Part shown: in pieces, positions 41,900-53,396 of the stretch
How the letters are laid out: each line of letters opens with the position of its first letter
How positions within the stretch are numbered: position 1 is the stretch's first letter
DNA from: Whitmania pigra
Lineage: Eukaryota; Annelida; Clitellata; Hirudinida; Haemopidae
Direction: 5' to 3'
NCBI GenBank assembly: GCA_021613335.1
Contig: JAJTWR010000021.1
Location: forward strand, 1,609,501-1,673,500
DNA: 64,000 nt
Notes under the pieces: model-generated
Database searches by the model: none
The model's input: only the letters and a program-made list of their open reading frames with translations
What the model was told of the DNA's origin: nothing
Program-made: the position numbers and the translations under genes

Positions 41900-44215
41900 A
41901 AACGCGTTGAACTGGGCTGGCACTCGCAGGACTACGACAATTCTGGCAACCTGACAGACTCCACCGAGGAGATGCAAGACATGCCCTCATGCTCCCCGCT
42001 GCCCTTTCACCATAACTCTGACCTGAGTCTCTCCTCCTAAGCTGCAGACACGCTCACCCACCAGAGGGCGCACGGAGCCAAGAACGCCTCTTTGTCCATC
42101 TGGGATTACATCGATTATCACTTATCACCACAAAAGATCACCAGTCTTCTACAACTTTCTCTACTGCCAAAGAGATCACGATATGGTAAGAAATTTTTGA
42201 AGTTGTGGTGGAAAAACTGATGAATTTATTTTTCAAAAAGATTTAAATTCTTGAAAATCATTATTATTTATTCTGTTATTTCTTTGACCAGGTCTTGAGG
42301 AACTCCGCGACTTCATCCTCAAAACCGACGAGGATCCAGATTTGGCACCAATCTCAGAATTTCAAGGCATCCGGGCAGGCACGAAAGTGATAAACGGTTG
42401 CTATGACAATGTCGAGGTCTTTGAGCCTGACTCTTGCAGTCACTTGTTGATGGTGAGTTGTGGAACTTGTGGTTTTACTAATTGTAAAAGTTTATTCATA
42501 ATTTTTTAATAATATAACTCATATTTGCCAATGTTCTTAGCAACAATATTCTGTCTCTAATTTCATCTGTTTAGCCTCCTTTCTTAAGTGGTTGTCATGC
42601 ATAACTATATCAGCATGCAGGTTGGAAAAATGGGTTCCATACCTGCATGAAGTAATAATGGCAACAGTCATCATGTGTCTTGTTTGAAACAACGTCCACT
42701 GCCACAAGTACTCTTGAGAATGAGCTCAGTGTAAATGGTCACAAGAGGCACCTCTGATGCTATGCATATGGCACTATGTAAATGAAGTGCATTTATCTTT
42801 TAAATCATGCTGAGACCTTCTGCACTTTATAAAAAGGAAATCTTCAAATTGGACTCGGAGCTGAATGGCAGGCCACCGAGAGGTTGGATCCAGCAGTGGG
42901 AAAGCCTTGAAGTTCCAACGCACGTCTTCAGCTCGACCACCTCATCGTCCGGTCACCAGGGCTCGTCGTCGTGGGAGGAGCAGAGACGGAGGCTGGCCCT
43001 TCAGCAGTCTAACCACAAGAAACTCACTGTAAACAACTTTTGTCTTAAATGTTAAATCCGTCATCTAATTTTTTTCTTTTCTGTGTTGTACCACGAGATG
43101 TTCATTGTAATTATATTATAATGTTATTACAATTGCATTAAAAACCAAATCAAATAATAATAATGGTAATGATGATAATAATTCCTCAATAACAATGTAT
43201 CCCTTAGGCTTCCACTGCAGTGACTGTGGTTATAGTTGTCATGAGAAATGTCTGCCTCACATCCCAAAGAATTGCACCGGAATTAAAACCAAAACAGAGG
43301 TTTCGTCGAGTCAGTACGGATCCATCTCATCATCGTCAGGAACTTCAGTGCAGAACCACTCCGGTCATTTCATTTGATTATTCATTTTAATTGTAATTTA
43401 AATTGTAATTTTTATCACATTTTCGAGTGTTTGATGGTCGACCAATGGTATTTTGGAGATTTCTATTCATGTTATTTACACTTTTATTCATACTATGCAA
43501 ATTTATATTTACATTGTTATTTGCATTATTTATGTTTGAATTCAAATTATTCAACCTATTCCTTAATTAATTATTTAATCTCCATCCAGGAGGAGGGCGA
43601 AAGGAAGGCACAGGCGATTCATTTCGGAAGTTCACGGAGCACCACACCTGTACAAGAGGGGTACCTGTACAAGAGGGCAGTCATGCTCAAGGGTTGGAAG
43701 AGTCGATGGTTTGTCTTGATTCTGTGAAGCATCAGGTGGATTCAAAATGCAAATCAACTTTACTTTGAAGCCATTAAATGATTGTGCTACTGATCTTGAT
43801 GATAATGAATTAAATATTTGCTTTAAATTATCTAACTTGTTTCTGGCAAGTAGCTCACTCGCTGTCATTCTCAATGTATTTATTGAAATGAATTAAGTAA
43901 TTACCGTTAATTAATTATTTTACCATTAGTTGGTTTTTATCACTAATTGTTGTTGCTTTTGTAATAAGTCAATAATTAATTATTTATTTTACCGTTAGTT
44001 GGTTTTTATCAACTTGATAAGTTAATCTACAATGGGGACTTGTGATTTGTAAGTATGCTTTGTATGGAGATAATGGCAATTGCGAAGATTAATTGAATTT
44101 CCACATTGAATGTTTTGTTTTGCAGCTGAAAACCACAAGAAGAACCTATCACTTCTATGCTACAGAGCAGAATTCTGTCCAAGAATTGATCGATAAGATC
44201 CAGTTGTGCATCTGA
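41900..44215 (+). pseudogene. SBF1/SBF2 (MTMR5/13)-like C-terminus, incomplete
   Basis: SBF proteins are inactive myotubularins with a DENN GEF for Rab GTPases. Visible pieces: SIWDYIDY then KRSPVFYNFLYCQRDHDM (end of the myotubularin part) ending at 42185; 42292 to about 42450 (CYDNVEVFEPDSCSHLLM); 42837-43028 (EIFKLDSELNGRP, then SSWEEQRRR); 43209 to about 43363 (second half of a C1 domain, FHCSDCGYSCHEKCLPHIPK); 43590-43735 (PH start, EGYLYKRAVMLKGWKSRWFV); 44126-44215 (PH end, TTRRTYHFYATEQNSV, stop). The first half of C1 and the middle of PH are not found, and frame shifts occur near 42110 and 43720. Confidence 0.7.
42606..42795 (+). mobile_element. SINE copy (tRNA-derived family)
   Basis: Shares GCATGCAGGTTGG...ATGGGTT, a degenerate TTTGAAAC B box and the tail GCTATGCATATGGCACTATG with the copy at 55614-55800. 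It sits in an intron of the SBF-like gene. Confidence 0.65.
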
Positions 44216-45851
44216 GACGGCTTTGATTCGATGTTTTGGTTGTCGGACGTTGGTAGCTAGTGAGATGGTAACAAAGGCAACGACATTGTGACTTCTTAAA
44301 GCTTTTTGAAATCATGTTTAGACTGAGTCTGCTGCATGACTCGTGTTTCCACGGCGACCAGCCAACTCTTCGATTTTTTTGAACTGGCTTTAAGGAAATT
44401 TTAAAGCGGGCAAAGGCGGCTTAGTCTATTTTCCATTGCAATGCCAGGACAACATGTTCCTTTGAATAGTGTTAGTAACGTTGCAAATCCTAACATCAGT
44501 GGTGACATTAGTGATACTTTAATTTTGTAGGGCCTGTAGCATCATTTGAGTCTCCCTACAATATAACTTCTTAGCTGCGACTTGCACAGTTTAGAACCCT
44601 AGCAAAGTCGTGCATTCATTTTAATGTTTCTACTTTTTGTCCGCCATTTTAAAGAGGAGAAGAGGCTGAGTTTGTTAGGCAATGTATTAACTGCTAACAA
44701 CATTGTACATCTTGTGATTTGTGTATCGGCGAATTGTAAATGGACATTTGTTTGCGCGTGTTTCGGGACATGTCAACTGCTCTGTCGGCAGTGACTTGCA
44801 ATGTTTTTCTATTTCTTGCTCTGCTTAGCAATCGTGCACTGCAGCATAATGTAATAATAATAATAATATATTAATAACACCTTATGACATCATAATACTA
44901 ATTGGTGTTCCACTTCTCTTCAGTCGACCGGTCTGCTCTGTCTGCCTTGAAAATTCTCATTTTTGTGGCAGTTTCCGTCTTTAACGAAATTGCGGTTGTG
45001 GTTTTCGTGCTGACGATTTCAACGTTTTCGAGGCAAATTGCTTGTCGTTTTCTTAGAAAAAAGCCGCCACTGGCCCGGTTACGGTTAAATTCAACACTTT
45101 GCGCCCTCTGTTGTTCGACAGGGTCAGTGTTTTTTATTCAATTCTTAACAAGAAACTAACCGGAATTAATTATGTTATTGTGTTTCCTCTGAGGACGATA
45201 ACCCTCAATGTCAGTGATTATAAAGTTAACATTTTTTGTTTAAATTCATCGGTCGTTAAGAGAAGGAATTTAAGTGATTCACCGATTAGAAAACATTGTC
45301 ATGAAACAAAATCATGATTTGCGACGGAGTTCTGTAGGCTTGGGCCCATCGGTTTTTCTTCGAAAGTCTTATCGTTTCCGTAGGAAAAATATTATTGAGT
45401 TAAGGGAGATGATCGTGCTATGAATTTCATAATTCCTGAGAGCCACCTTAGGGTTTGCCCCGATCATACTCACCAGGTCACAGATCCCATCCTGGTGCAG
45501 GGCAAGTCTTGGGCCTTAGCCATGTCTTGCGATAATGTTAATGAGTTTGAACGCGATCTAGTTAGCAATTGAATCGTGCCAGAGCAAGAATTCAATAAAA
45601 ACAATTAAGAGGTATATCGATTAAACGAATGGTACTCTAATAGCCTAAAATACTGCACCCATAATCGACTTTCAAAACTTAATTGTTATACTCGAAATAT
45701 AAGCATCAAGCTGTTCAATCCCAATGGCAGTCGGGGATGGAACAATATCTGCTTATGATTTTTTGCTTTTGTTCCCTGGAACAATTCATTCGAAGCCAGT
45801 GGACAAGTCGAGAGATGAGGGTAACCTTCGCACGATCGAGAGCGTCTTAAG
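44216..45851. other. 3' flank of the SBF-like segment and intergenic region
   Basis: No domain-bearing open frame. Includes an (ATA)n stretch near 44850. The 5' end of the ADP-ribosyl cyclase gene should lie in the last few hundred bases. Confidence 0.4.
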
Positions 45852-47785
45852 GGCAGATGTCTCGCTTATCAGGATATGAAGCCGGGACTTTTTCCTCCTA
45901 GGTGAGTTCATATTTTAACACGTTTATTTTCTGTTAATGATTGCTCATTTAAGCAGTTTAAAAGGTTATTTTTTTATAGTTTTTGATTTAAATATTGTTC
46001 ATATCATTTTCAAATTAATTTAAAAATTAACTTTGAGAGCAGTCGATTTATGTAGTAAGCGAACTTCCAATTTAAGCTAAACGAGGTTTAATTATCCTTA
46101 GAAAAGATAGTATATTATATCCTTAGAAAATATTGTATTATTACATAACATATAAATACTGAATTTTAGTGTTGTATCCTAGCGAAGTCCAAATCATCTT
46201 AGTTACGCAACTTACTTTAATCAAGTAATTATATAAGTAAATAAATAAATAATTGTATCCTAACTATAATTATATTTAATGTAGCAAGAGGAAGAACTGC
46301 AATAAACTCTGGGACCTTTTCAAGTCATCATTCGCCTTCAAGGATGCCTGCGAAATCAGTATGGACAACTACGAGGATTATTCCTAAGAGGCTGAACATG
46401 ACCTTGGCACCATGAATAGAGTTGTTTTGCATTACATTTTTCAACTATTTTAAATTACATTAGCTTGTTGTAAGAACTTTTAATCAATGAGTAATATTAT
46501 TATTTTTTAATTAAAGGTTTTTTTTTTATACCACTGTTTCTCAGGTTCACACCACAAGTCACTTAACATTTAAATTTGTTAAGTTAATAAGTAAAAACTT
46601 ACAGTCCTTCGTTTTAAACTGTATTCATGTTATCCTCAATAAATGATATTGATGATGGTGATAATCATTAATTAATATTAATAAAGATAAATCTCCATGG
46701 TCTGCAGGTCATGTTGTGGAATGGTGTCGAGAAGTATGCGCTTTACAAAGGGAAGTTCATCCTCGTCAGGAATATTCTAGAAGGTCCGAAGCAGTAAAAA
46801 CGAAAATTTTTGTATTTTATTCTAAACTTTGCAATGAAAGTTTACAGGTAAAATTAAGATTATATTTATTAAACGAATGATACAACAGCGACGACAATAC
46901 CAATGCAAAATGACAATTTTTATTTAAAGTTTACCCGGTTTTGGACATTGACGTCTGGTGTGGAACGAAGGATGGTAGCGGTATAAACTTCCATTCCTGT
47001 CCTCAGCTGAGCAAGTGCCCTGAACGCGCCACCATAGCTTTTTGGGAGCACGTGTCCAAGAAGGTAACATGTGTTTCATGACTTCTCTTAATGACTCATT
47101 TATGCATGTAACATTATGTTCATTATTTTAATGTCTCTGGAATTTTATTGGAATGTTATTCTCAATTCTTGACCGAAGAGTCGTAAAAGCAATCAATAGC
47201 TTATTATTATATTATAATTTCCAATTTATATGAAAATTACTTTGCAAATATGATTTCGCTTGAATTAATTATTCCATGAATATGCATTGAAATATTGGAA
47301 ATGAATTTAGTTTGCCTTAACTTCAAAAGAAGTTCATGTGATGCTCAACGCGAGTTCAGATCTTGCATTCAGAGAAGAAAGGTTGTTTTACTGATTGAAT
47401 TTTTGAATCAATATAGGCAAATATTAACTTAATATATTCATATGGATCAATATTAGGTTATTAAAAAATGAATATTGATTTCGAGAGCATCTAAAATTGT
47501 TATAAAGTGATATATTATTTGGTTATTGATTTAATTAACTTATTAATTGCAACTGTTTTTCCATATTGGCATTACATTAATAATTAATCATTAAATCGAA
47601 TACAATATAGTCAAATTAGTCATAATTGCTCTTAATAATACTTTTTTAAATTTAAAATTATTACAAATTCAAATTTAAAAACTCAAAGCATTTTTGGACA
47701 AATGGAACTTCCCAATTTGGAGGCTCAAAGAACTCCCAAACTGAAGGCCCTTCTTGTGAGGAATCTGGACGAGATACCAAAGTAG
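45852..47785 (+). pseudogene. ADP-ribosyl cyclase (CD38/CD157 family)-like gene with an in-frame stop
   Basis: The family makes cyclic ADP-ribose and NAADP from NAD(P) for calcium signalling. Exons 45852-45901, 46285-46420, 46708-46783, 46930-47063, 47311-47381, 47689-47785 join in phase. They encode GRCLAYQDMKPG, CNKLWDLFKSSFAFKDAC, VMLWNGVEKY, FHSCPQLSKCPERATIAFWE, VHVMLNASSDLAFREE and IFGQMELPNL. The active-site Trp in LWNG, the Trp in AFWE and the Glu in GQMELPN are kept. The TLEDTL signature reads ILVRNIL, losing the conserved acidic pair. A TAA at 46385-46387 interrupts exon 2 in frame, and the C-terminus ends early. The start exon is not found. It is a decaying gene or a non-catalytic paralogue with a sequence error. 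Confidence 0.75.
46194..46221 (+). repeat. Relic MITE end in an intron
   Basis: TCATCTTAGTTACGCAACTT continuing to ACTTTAAT closely matches 15322-15349 and, less closely, the element at 23143. Confidence 0.5.
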
Positions 47786-47824
47786 AATATTTTCTTTGAC
47801 ATGTTGATTTTCGCATGGAATTAT

Positions 47825-48950
47825 CATGGTTCGTACAGGTTCTAAAAAGTCCTAAATTCGGTTTTTTAGTACTAAAAAGTCCTAAAAAGTGAAGGAGGTC
47901 CTAAAAAATAAAAAAAAAAGTCCTAAAAAATGATAAAGATTCAAAAGAATGATAATGTTCATAAGTTTTATTGAAACAACAATTAGCGTGAAATCGGTCC
48001 CTTTGATCTTGCGGTCTCATTGTTCTAGCCTCATCCAATTAAGTTTCCGGTTACGTTCGTTCGCTTGTCTGTTTGATCCTTTAAGTTTTGATAGCACTAT
48101 CAATCATGCCTGGTCTTAGTGTTTTCAATAGCAAATGGATAGATAATGAAGAATGGAGTTGGCTGAGAAGGAATACTACAGATTCCCAAAAGACGTATTG
48201 TTGCGCCTGCAAAAAGAACTTTGACATTTCGAAATTGGGAGTTACAGCAGTTACAACACACGCTCGAAGAAAAAACATTGGATCTTTTCCAGATAAGCCC
48301 CGCCACTAATGATAAAAGTGTTTGCGCGAAAAGTTAAGCCCCGCCACTCTAATTTCATAAACGCACCCAATTTCTGATGTCTGGACATTTGAATATTTAA
48401 ATGCACGCCACAAAAACAACTCCTTATCCACCTCTATGCCCATTTGTGCAAATATTTTCTGCGTTCGGACTTAAAACCTGAAATGAACTTTCTGACGCTT
48501 TCGTCTCTCGTCTCTCGTTCACGACAAGGAGACGGCAATACGTGGAGCTCACACACAAAACATCGAATCTTGTGTGAATTCGTTTGGAGGCAAAGGTACA
48601 GAAAGGTACGGACCTTTTCATGGAAATTTGGATGACATGTCTCAAGTTTACTCTCTTCAATAAAAACTAAAAGTACAAATATCATATCCTCTGTTTTATA
48701 ATCGTTTTTTGGTGGCGGGGGTTAACTTTTTGGCGGGGCTTGTCTGGAAAAGATCCAAAACATTGCGACAATGTTACATCATGCAAAGGCTCTCAACCGA
48801 TGAACAGTTGTTCGTCACCACTTTTACTTGTATAAGGCTAGCAGGGTGTTTACAAATCGCTAGCAGGGTGTTTATATTTAAACCGAAGCACTGCTTGTTG
48901 CGGGGGTGTAAAAGTGAAACTGTAGAGTTATTTTATAAAGTGCAACAATA
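47825..48950 (+). mobile_element. BED-finger transposon, copy 1 (5' part)
   Basis: Starts CATGGTTCGTACAGG like copy 2 at 54715, followed by repeated AGTCCTAAAAA units. The open frame from the ATG at 48106 reads PGLSVFNSKWIDNEEWSWLR and CCACKKNFDISKLG, a BED-type zinc finger (C-x2-C...H...H) of the kind found on hAT-like transposases. It is interrupted at 48280 by a MITE and resumes at 48765. The remainder of the transposase and the right end are missing. Confidence 0.65.
48280..48756. mobile_element. 477-bp MITE with 26-bp inverted repeats and perfect 8-bp duplication
   Basis: Left end GGATCTTTTCCAGATAAGCC and right end (reverse complement) GGATCTTTTCCAGACAAGCC extend to 26 bp with one mismatch. 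Flanks AAAACATT at 48272-48279 and 48757-48764 are identical. A second subterminal inverted pair (AAAGTTAAGCCCCGCCAC-like) follows each end. No open frame of its own. The uninterrupted target sequence is visible in copy 2 near 55105. Confidence 0.92.
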
Positions 48951-49778
48951 GAATAAGTTGTCGCCATGTTATATAAATTGCAAAATGTATGTATTTATTT
49001 TGAAATCTTTAAAATTAGACTTATTCAAATAAAATTATTGCAAATTTGAATAAGAATAGCAGGCTGCTTACAAATCGCTAGCAGGGTGTTTATATTTAAT
49101 TAATCGCAATAATTTTCGCAATCTCATTCACTCAAGCTATTTACAGAATCAGCCACTACCCTAGTCGTTCAATAGGAGCATATGAAATAGCTAGCAACTG
49201 CCAATAGATACAATCAACTAAGATTGGGGTTTTTCTGGATTTGAAGGCCCTCACCTCAATTTCATTATCCGCAAATCGGCACCCCGTCATACTAGCCCGG
49301 CGACAAAATAGCCCCGTCAAAACAGCACCATCAAAACATAAAACTCATTTCAATTAATCAAATTTTAAATCAGTTATCGGTTAATGTCTTCAACTTATAT
49401 AAATATTTTTTATTTTTGTACAACAATAATAACTACTTAATTAATTATTAACAGTTTTCCATTTAATTATATTTTGACCACGGGCGAAAAATATCTTAGC
49501 TACGCGTCTGTACGACTGATGCTTTCTCCGACAGGCTCAATATAAAATCAAGTCTAAACCGCTTGGGCAAGAGCTGGCAATTATTTACTACATTTTAAAT
49601 GAATATTTAATACAAAAACAAAACTTTTGAATTTATAGTAATAACATTTTAAAAATTTTAATAAATAAATATTCTGAATCTTTTTCAAGCAAGTGAAACA
49701 TCTGAGATTTGTATCCATACAATATCGAATTATTATTTCTAATAATTTAAATTCACAAATATAGATAACCTTCTAGTG
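48951..49778. other. Upstream region of the tetra-RRM gene
   Basis: Short repeated motif GCTAGCAGGGTGTTTA occurs three times between 48838 and 49095. No gene is supported and no clear TATA box is seen. Confidence 0.4.
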
Positions 49779-51158
49779 ATGAATCTTGAAAGGTTTAACA
49801 AACCTGAAAGAACTTTATATATTAGTAACCTCCCCTACGATGCAACTGAGAAAGAGTTGGAAAGCATAATTGGAAATATCGTACCAATCGAGGAAGTTTA
49901 TATTTTTTATAAATCTTATGGAACCAGTACAGGAACTGGAGAAATACTTGTACGCAACCGAAATGATGCCGCGATTCTGTGTGACAGAATTAAGAACACG
50001 CTGTTTAAGGGGAGGATTATTAGAGTGCAGGCAGGACTCAACGGGAAAAATATGTATCAATTTAGCACATATCTGGTAGATAATTTGCCTCTCGATGTTA
50101 CATCAAGAGAACTTAAAAAACATTTCCGTCATCCCTTCACAGTCAAAAAAGCAAGTGTTTTTTATAATGAAGATGGAAGTAGCACAGGAAGAGGGATAGT
50201 AAAATTTCTTGGACATTTTCGTGAAATTGATGATATTTATTATTACGACCAGTGCAAAATTAAGGGCAAGAAAATGGAATTCAGAGACTTATATATATTT
50301 TCATATACAGGCGTCATACCTTTGATGGAAAATAACCAATATCTGCAACTCTACATTGTCAACCTGCATTACGATGTCAAAGCGGAAGACTTGGAAGCAT
50401 ATTTTGGGAGATGGTTTGAGGTCGCAGAGGCCATCATATATTATGAAGAAGATGGAACCAGTACTGGGACTGGTGCAATTACTTTTTATGAATTCGAATC
50501 TATTCCTAAAATTTTCAGATTTGTTGTGAAAGCCTTTGAGGATCGTTATTGGTCGGTAATGTGCCCTTGTGATCCTGAAAATTACTATTCATTCAAAGAT
50601 GTAGAAAGCAGTTTTAATATTATTGAAGATGAAATTGAAGAATATGCAGATTTCCATGAAAAGGTTCAAAACCCTTTTCAAAGCACTCAAGCGAGAAAAC
50701 AACTGAAGAAGTACAGTGATTCTGATGTTAAGGAACGTCTTAGCATTGTGGACGAAATCATATTATTGAAGCAATTCAACAAAGGGGGATCAAAGGAAAG
50801 ACTCTTGAAATTAAGGTATTACAACAGTTTTGCCAATCAACATTTCAGACAGAGAAGTTACTTCGTTGCTCTGAGATTGGGAATTCCTGAATGTGAATTT
50901 CATTGTGCCATTTACGTCACAAACTTGCACTACGATGTCACGGAAGAAGAGTTGAGGGCTTTTTTCTCTGCAGAAGTGCCTGTCAAGAGAACCTTCTTAA
51001 TTGCCAATAGGGTCGGTACAAGTTCTGGAACCGGAATGGTGGTATTCAAGAGTAGGAGAGACAGGCTCTTGTGTTTGCTTCTGTTTGAAAATAAGAAATT
51101 GAGAAATAGAATATTAGATATGAAATGTGTCCCTGGTCTGACAAAGAAATGCTGGTGA
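49779..51158 (+). CDS. Intronless protein with four ALY/REF-like RNA recognition motifs
   Basis: 459 residues from the ATG at 49779 (the frame is also open three bases upstream at a GTG, not used in animals). Four RRMs are seen by paired RNP2/RNP1 elements: LYISNLPYDAT (13-23) with GTSTGTGEILV (48-58); YLVDNLPLDVT (98-108) with GSSTGRGIVKF; LYIVNLHYDV (191-200) with GTSTGTGAITF; IYVTNLHYDVT (378-388) with GTSSGTGMVVF. The YxxDGxSxGTGxVxF pattern resembles ALYREF/THOC4, an mRNA-export adaptor, more than classical RRMs. A charged linker of about 110 residues precedes RRM4. There is no RG-rich tail as in ALYREF. No stop or frameshift; AATAAA at 51239-51244. A single exon among multi-exon genes suggests retroposition or a lineage-specific gene. 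Confidence 0.85.
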   Translation: MNLERFNKPERTLYISNLPYDATEKELESIIGNIVPIEEVYIFYKSYGTSTGTGEILVRNRNDAAILCDRIKNTLFKGRIIRVQAGLNGKNMYQFSTYLVDNLPLDVTSRELKKHFRHPFTVKKASVFYNEDGSSTGRGIVKFLGHFREIDDIYYYDQCKIKGKKMEFRDLYIFSYTGVIPLMENNQYLQLYIVNLHYDVKAEDLEAYFGRWFEVAEAIIYYEEDGTSTGTGAITFYEFESIPKIFRFVVKAFEDRYWSVMCPCDPENYYSFKDVESSFNIIEDEIEEYADFHEKVQNPFQSTQARKQLKKYSDSDVKERLSIVDEIILLKQFNKGGSKERLLKLRYYNSFANQHFRQRSYFVALRLGIPECEFHCAIYVTNLHYDVTEEELRAFFSAEVPVKRTFLIANRVGTSSGTGMVVFKSRRDRLLCLLLFENKKLRNRILDMKCVPGLTKKCW

Positions 51159-51238
51159 TATTTTATCATACTAAATATTGCTTGTAAATCTTAGTGGTCT
51201 AATATATGCGATGGTTATGTTTAAATATTAAAAAAGTT

Positions 51239-51244
51239 AATAAA
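51239..51244 (+). terminator. Poly(A) signal of the tetra-RRM gene
   Basis: AATAAA 81 bp after the stop codon. Confidence 0.65.
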
Positions 51245-51270
51245 TGTGACATTCATTAACGTCAGACTTT

Positions 51271-51762
51271 TTAATCAATGTTTTCATTATCGAATTCTTT
51301 TCCTTTATTGAACAGAACAAGAAATGAACAACATAAATGAAAAGCGAAGGATGTGGAAATAATTCCGTTGTTCTTTAAAATCTTGCTAATAAGGTTTTGA
51401 ATATGTGGTTTGAAAGTAAAGTGTTGGTCGATGATGATTCCAAGAAATTTACAATTGACAACGCGATATAGCAAGGAGTGTGGTTGTCGAGTGTTAATCT
51501 TATTTTTTTGGTTTATGAAATAACATGTAAACAGTTTTCTTAACATTAAGATTTGAAATATTAGATGCGCACCAATTTGTTGTTTTTGTGAGCTCGCTGT
51601 TCACCATTGAATAAAGTTTATCATTGTTATATCCTGACAAAAAACGTTTGTGTCATCAACAATGAATTCAAGGTTATCCGATGAATTGCTCATGTCATTG
51701 ATGTAAACAAAAAATAATAGTGGACCCGTCACAGAATCTTGCATTGTGACGAAATCATATTA
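51271..51762 (-). pseudogene. LINE reverse transcriptase fragment
   Basis: On the minus strand: TMQDSVTGPLLFFVYINDMS (the PQGSxLGPLLF region), EFIVDDTNVFCQD (in place of FADDT), then LGIIIDQHFTFKPHIQNL. One frame change near 51555. It faces the 3' end of the tetra-RRM gene. Confidence 0.75.
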
Positions 51763-53083
51763 TATACTCCTAAAGTTACAGGTGCAATTGAAGAAAGTGA
51801 GTTTTTGAAATGGACCGTCTGGATTCGATGACTTAGATAACTATTTATATCACAATAGGCATTTATCTCGGATGCCATAATGTTGCAGTTTCTCAAGCAG
51901 AATGATGTTGCAAGTACTGCTCATGTTATTATAACATATTATAAGAAATTACTATTATAGCTGAATGTATACTGATAATTTGATTCCTATATATATATTA
52001 ACATTATTCAATGGCTGGTCGAACATCCACCTTTCTCGAAAAGAAGATTCCGTCGCGATGTTGATGCTGGGACTTCAACGATTGAATGAAGTCTGCCATC
52101 GATATCAAAAAGTTTACTTTTATTCATGGTGGTGTTTTCATCATCTTGTATTCTTTTGTAGAATTATCTGTTTTTCCGTGTCATCCACGAAGATATCGCT
52201 GGGAATCAAGGAGAAGCATTTGTTGCCATGGGTGAAGGCAACTATCTGATGGGTGTTATTAATAGCATTATAATAAAAGCAAATTGGGTGAACTGAATAG
52301 ATATAGATAGATTAGATATTGTATATGGTAATAAATTTCGAATCAAGTCAAAATTCAAAATTCTCAACGAGCGGGTTTGTCAATGAATTTCGGATATCTG
52401 CGAATTCGGTTTAAGAAAGTTAACGAGATGCCAATCATTGAAGGTATCCTCACAATTCCGCAAAATACTAAACGATTGAATTTGCTGAAGATCCGACTAG
52501 TGACCACACTGCTTATGATGGTCATTAGTAGGCTATTTTAAAAAAGAATATGTATTGAAATAACCCGGGGGTCCGCAAATAAGTAAGTTAACTAATAAGT
52601 TTATTAGAGCAGGTATTCAGTTAACGGAACTGAATAATAGAAGTTAAGTGTTGAAGAAGTTGAGGTACTTAAGGATGCAAATGGTTATTTGGGCTTCTAA
52701 GTTGTCTTGATTCTCGTTGTTTGTCAGATGATTATCGAGAATGCTTTTCTGTAGCAAAAATATATCCCACGGGGCGCAAGCCTAATAGGAAAGACCCTGC
52801 AAATTTTGTGAAAAACTTCTAGTCATGTCAAAATTTAAAAATTTAGTAGAGACACCTCGCGACATATCGGTAAACCTTTAATTAAATATATATTTACTTT
52901 TAATCATTATAGGCGGAGCTAATTTTGTTTATGGGGTGGAGCTATGTCTCTTATTTTTCATCTCATTAAGGCTGTGTGCAGCTCGGACGGTTTTACCGAA
53001 AAGTAAAGCTAAACTAACTTTAATTCATATTTAACTCTCATTTCCAGAGATTTTCAGCACCATTCTCTCATCCATCAAAAATC
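51763..53083. other. No supported gene
   Basis: Open frame 51965-52249 has no recognisable domain or splice context. The remainder is AT-rich. Confidence 0.4.
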
Positions 53084-53370
53084 AGACACAGACTGGACCA
53101 TTCATTTATATTTATTATTTAAATTGTCCTTTAAATTGTACTTAGTTCGTGTTATTCTCGATTAATTGTTTGTTTGACAGGTTTATTATTGTTCTTTCAT
53201 TTAATTGATATTTCTGGGTCAGCTTGCCAACGGAAGCTTGCGCTTCCTTAAAGCTGATCAATGAGTTCTTTATAAATCTGCATGTTTTTTTGTTTGTTTC
53301 ATTTTGATGATGTAAATTATGAACTGTTTTATGGGAATTAACAACAAATGTACAAATAAAAATGGTCCTG
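53084..53370 (+). mobile_element. LINE 3'-tail copy
   Basis: ATCAAAAATCAGACACAGAC, GGTCAGCTTGCCAACGGAAG and CTTCCTTAAAGCTGATC match the tail of the truncated LINE at 55800-56095. No coding part remains. Confidence 0.65.
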
Positions 53371-53396
53371 ACACGTTTACTTCGTTACTATTTTTA

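Noticed and set aside
44902..45317. Two hydrophobic open frames
   Set aside because: No signal of splicing or homology; AT-rich 3' flank of the SBF-like segment.
51965..52249. 94-codon open frame
   Set aside because: No recognisable domain, poor composition, no splice or promoter context.
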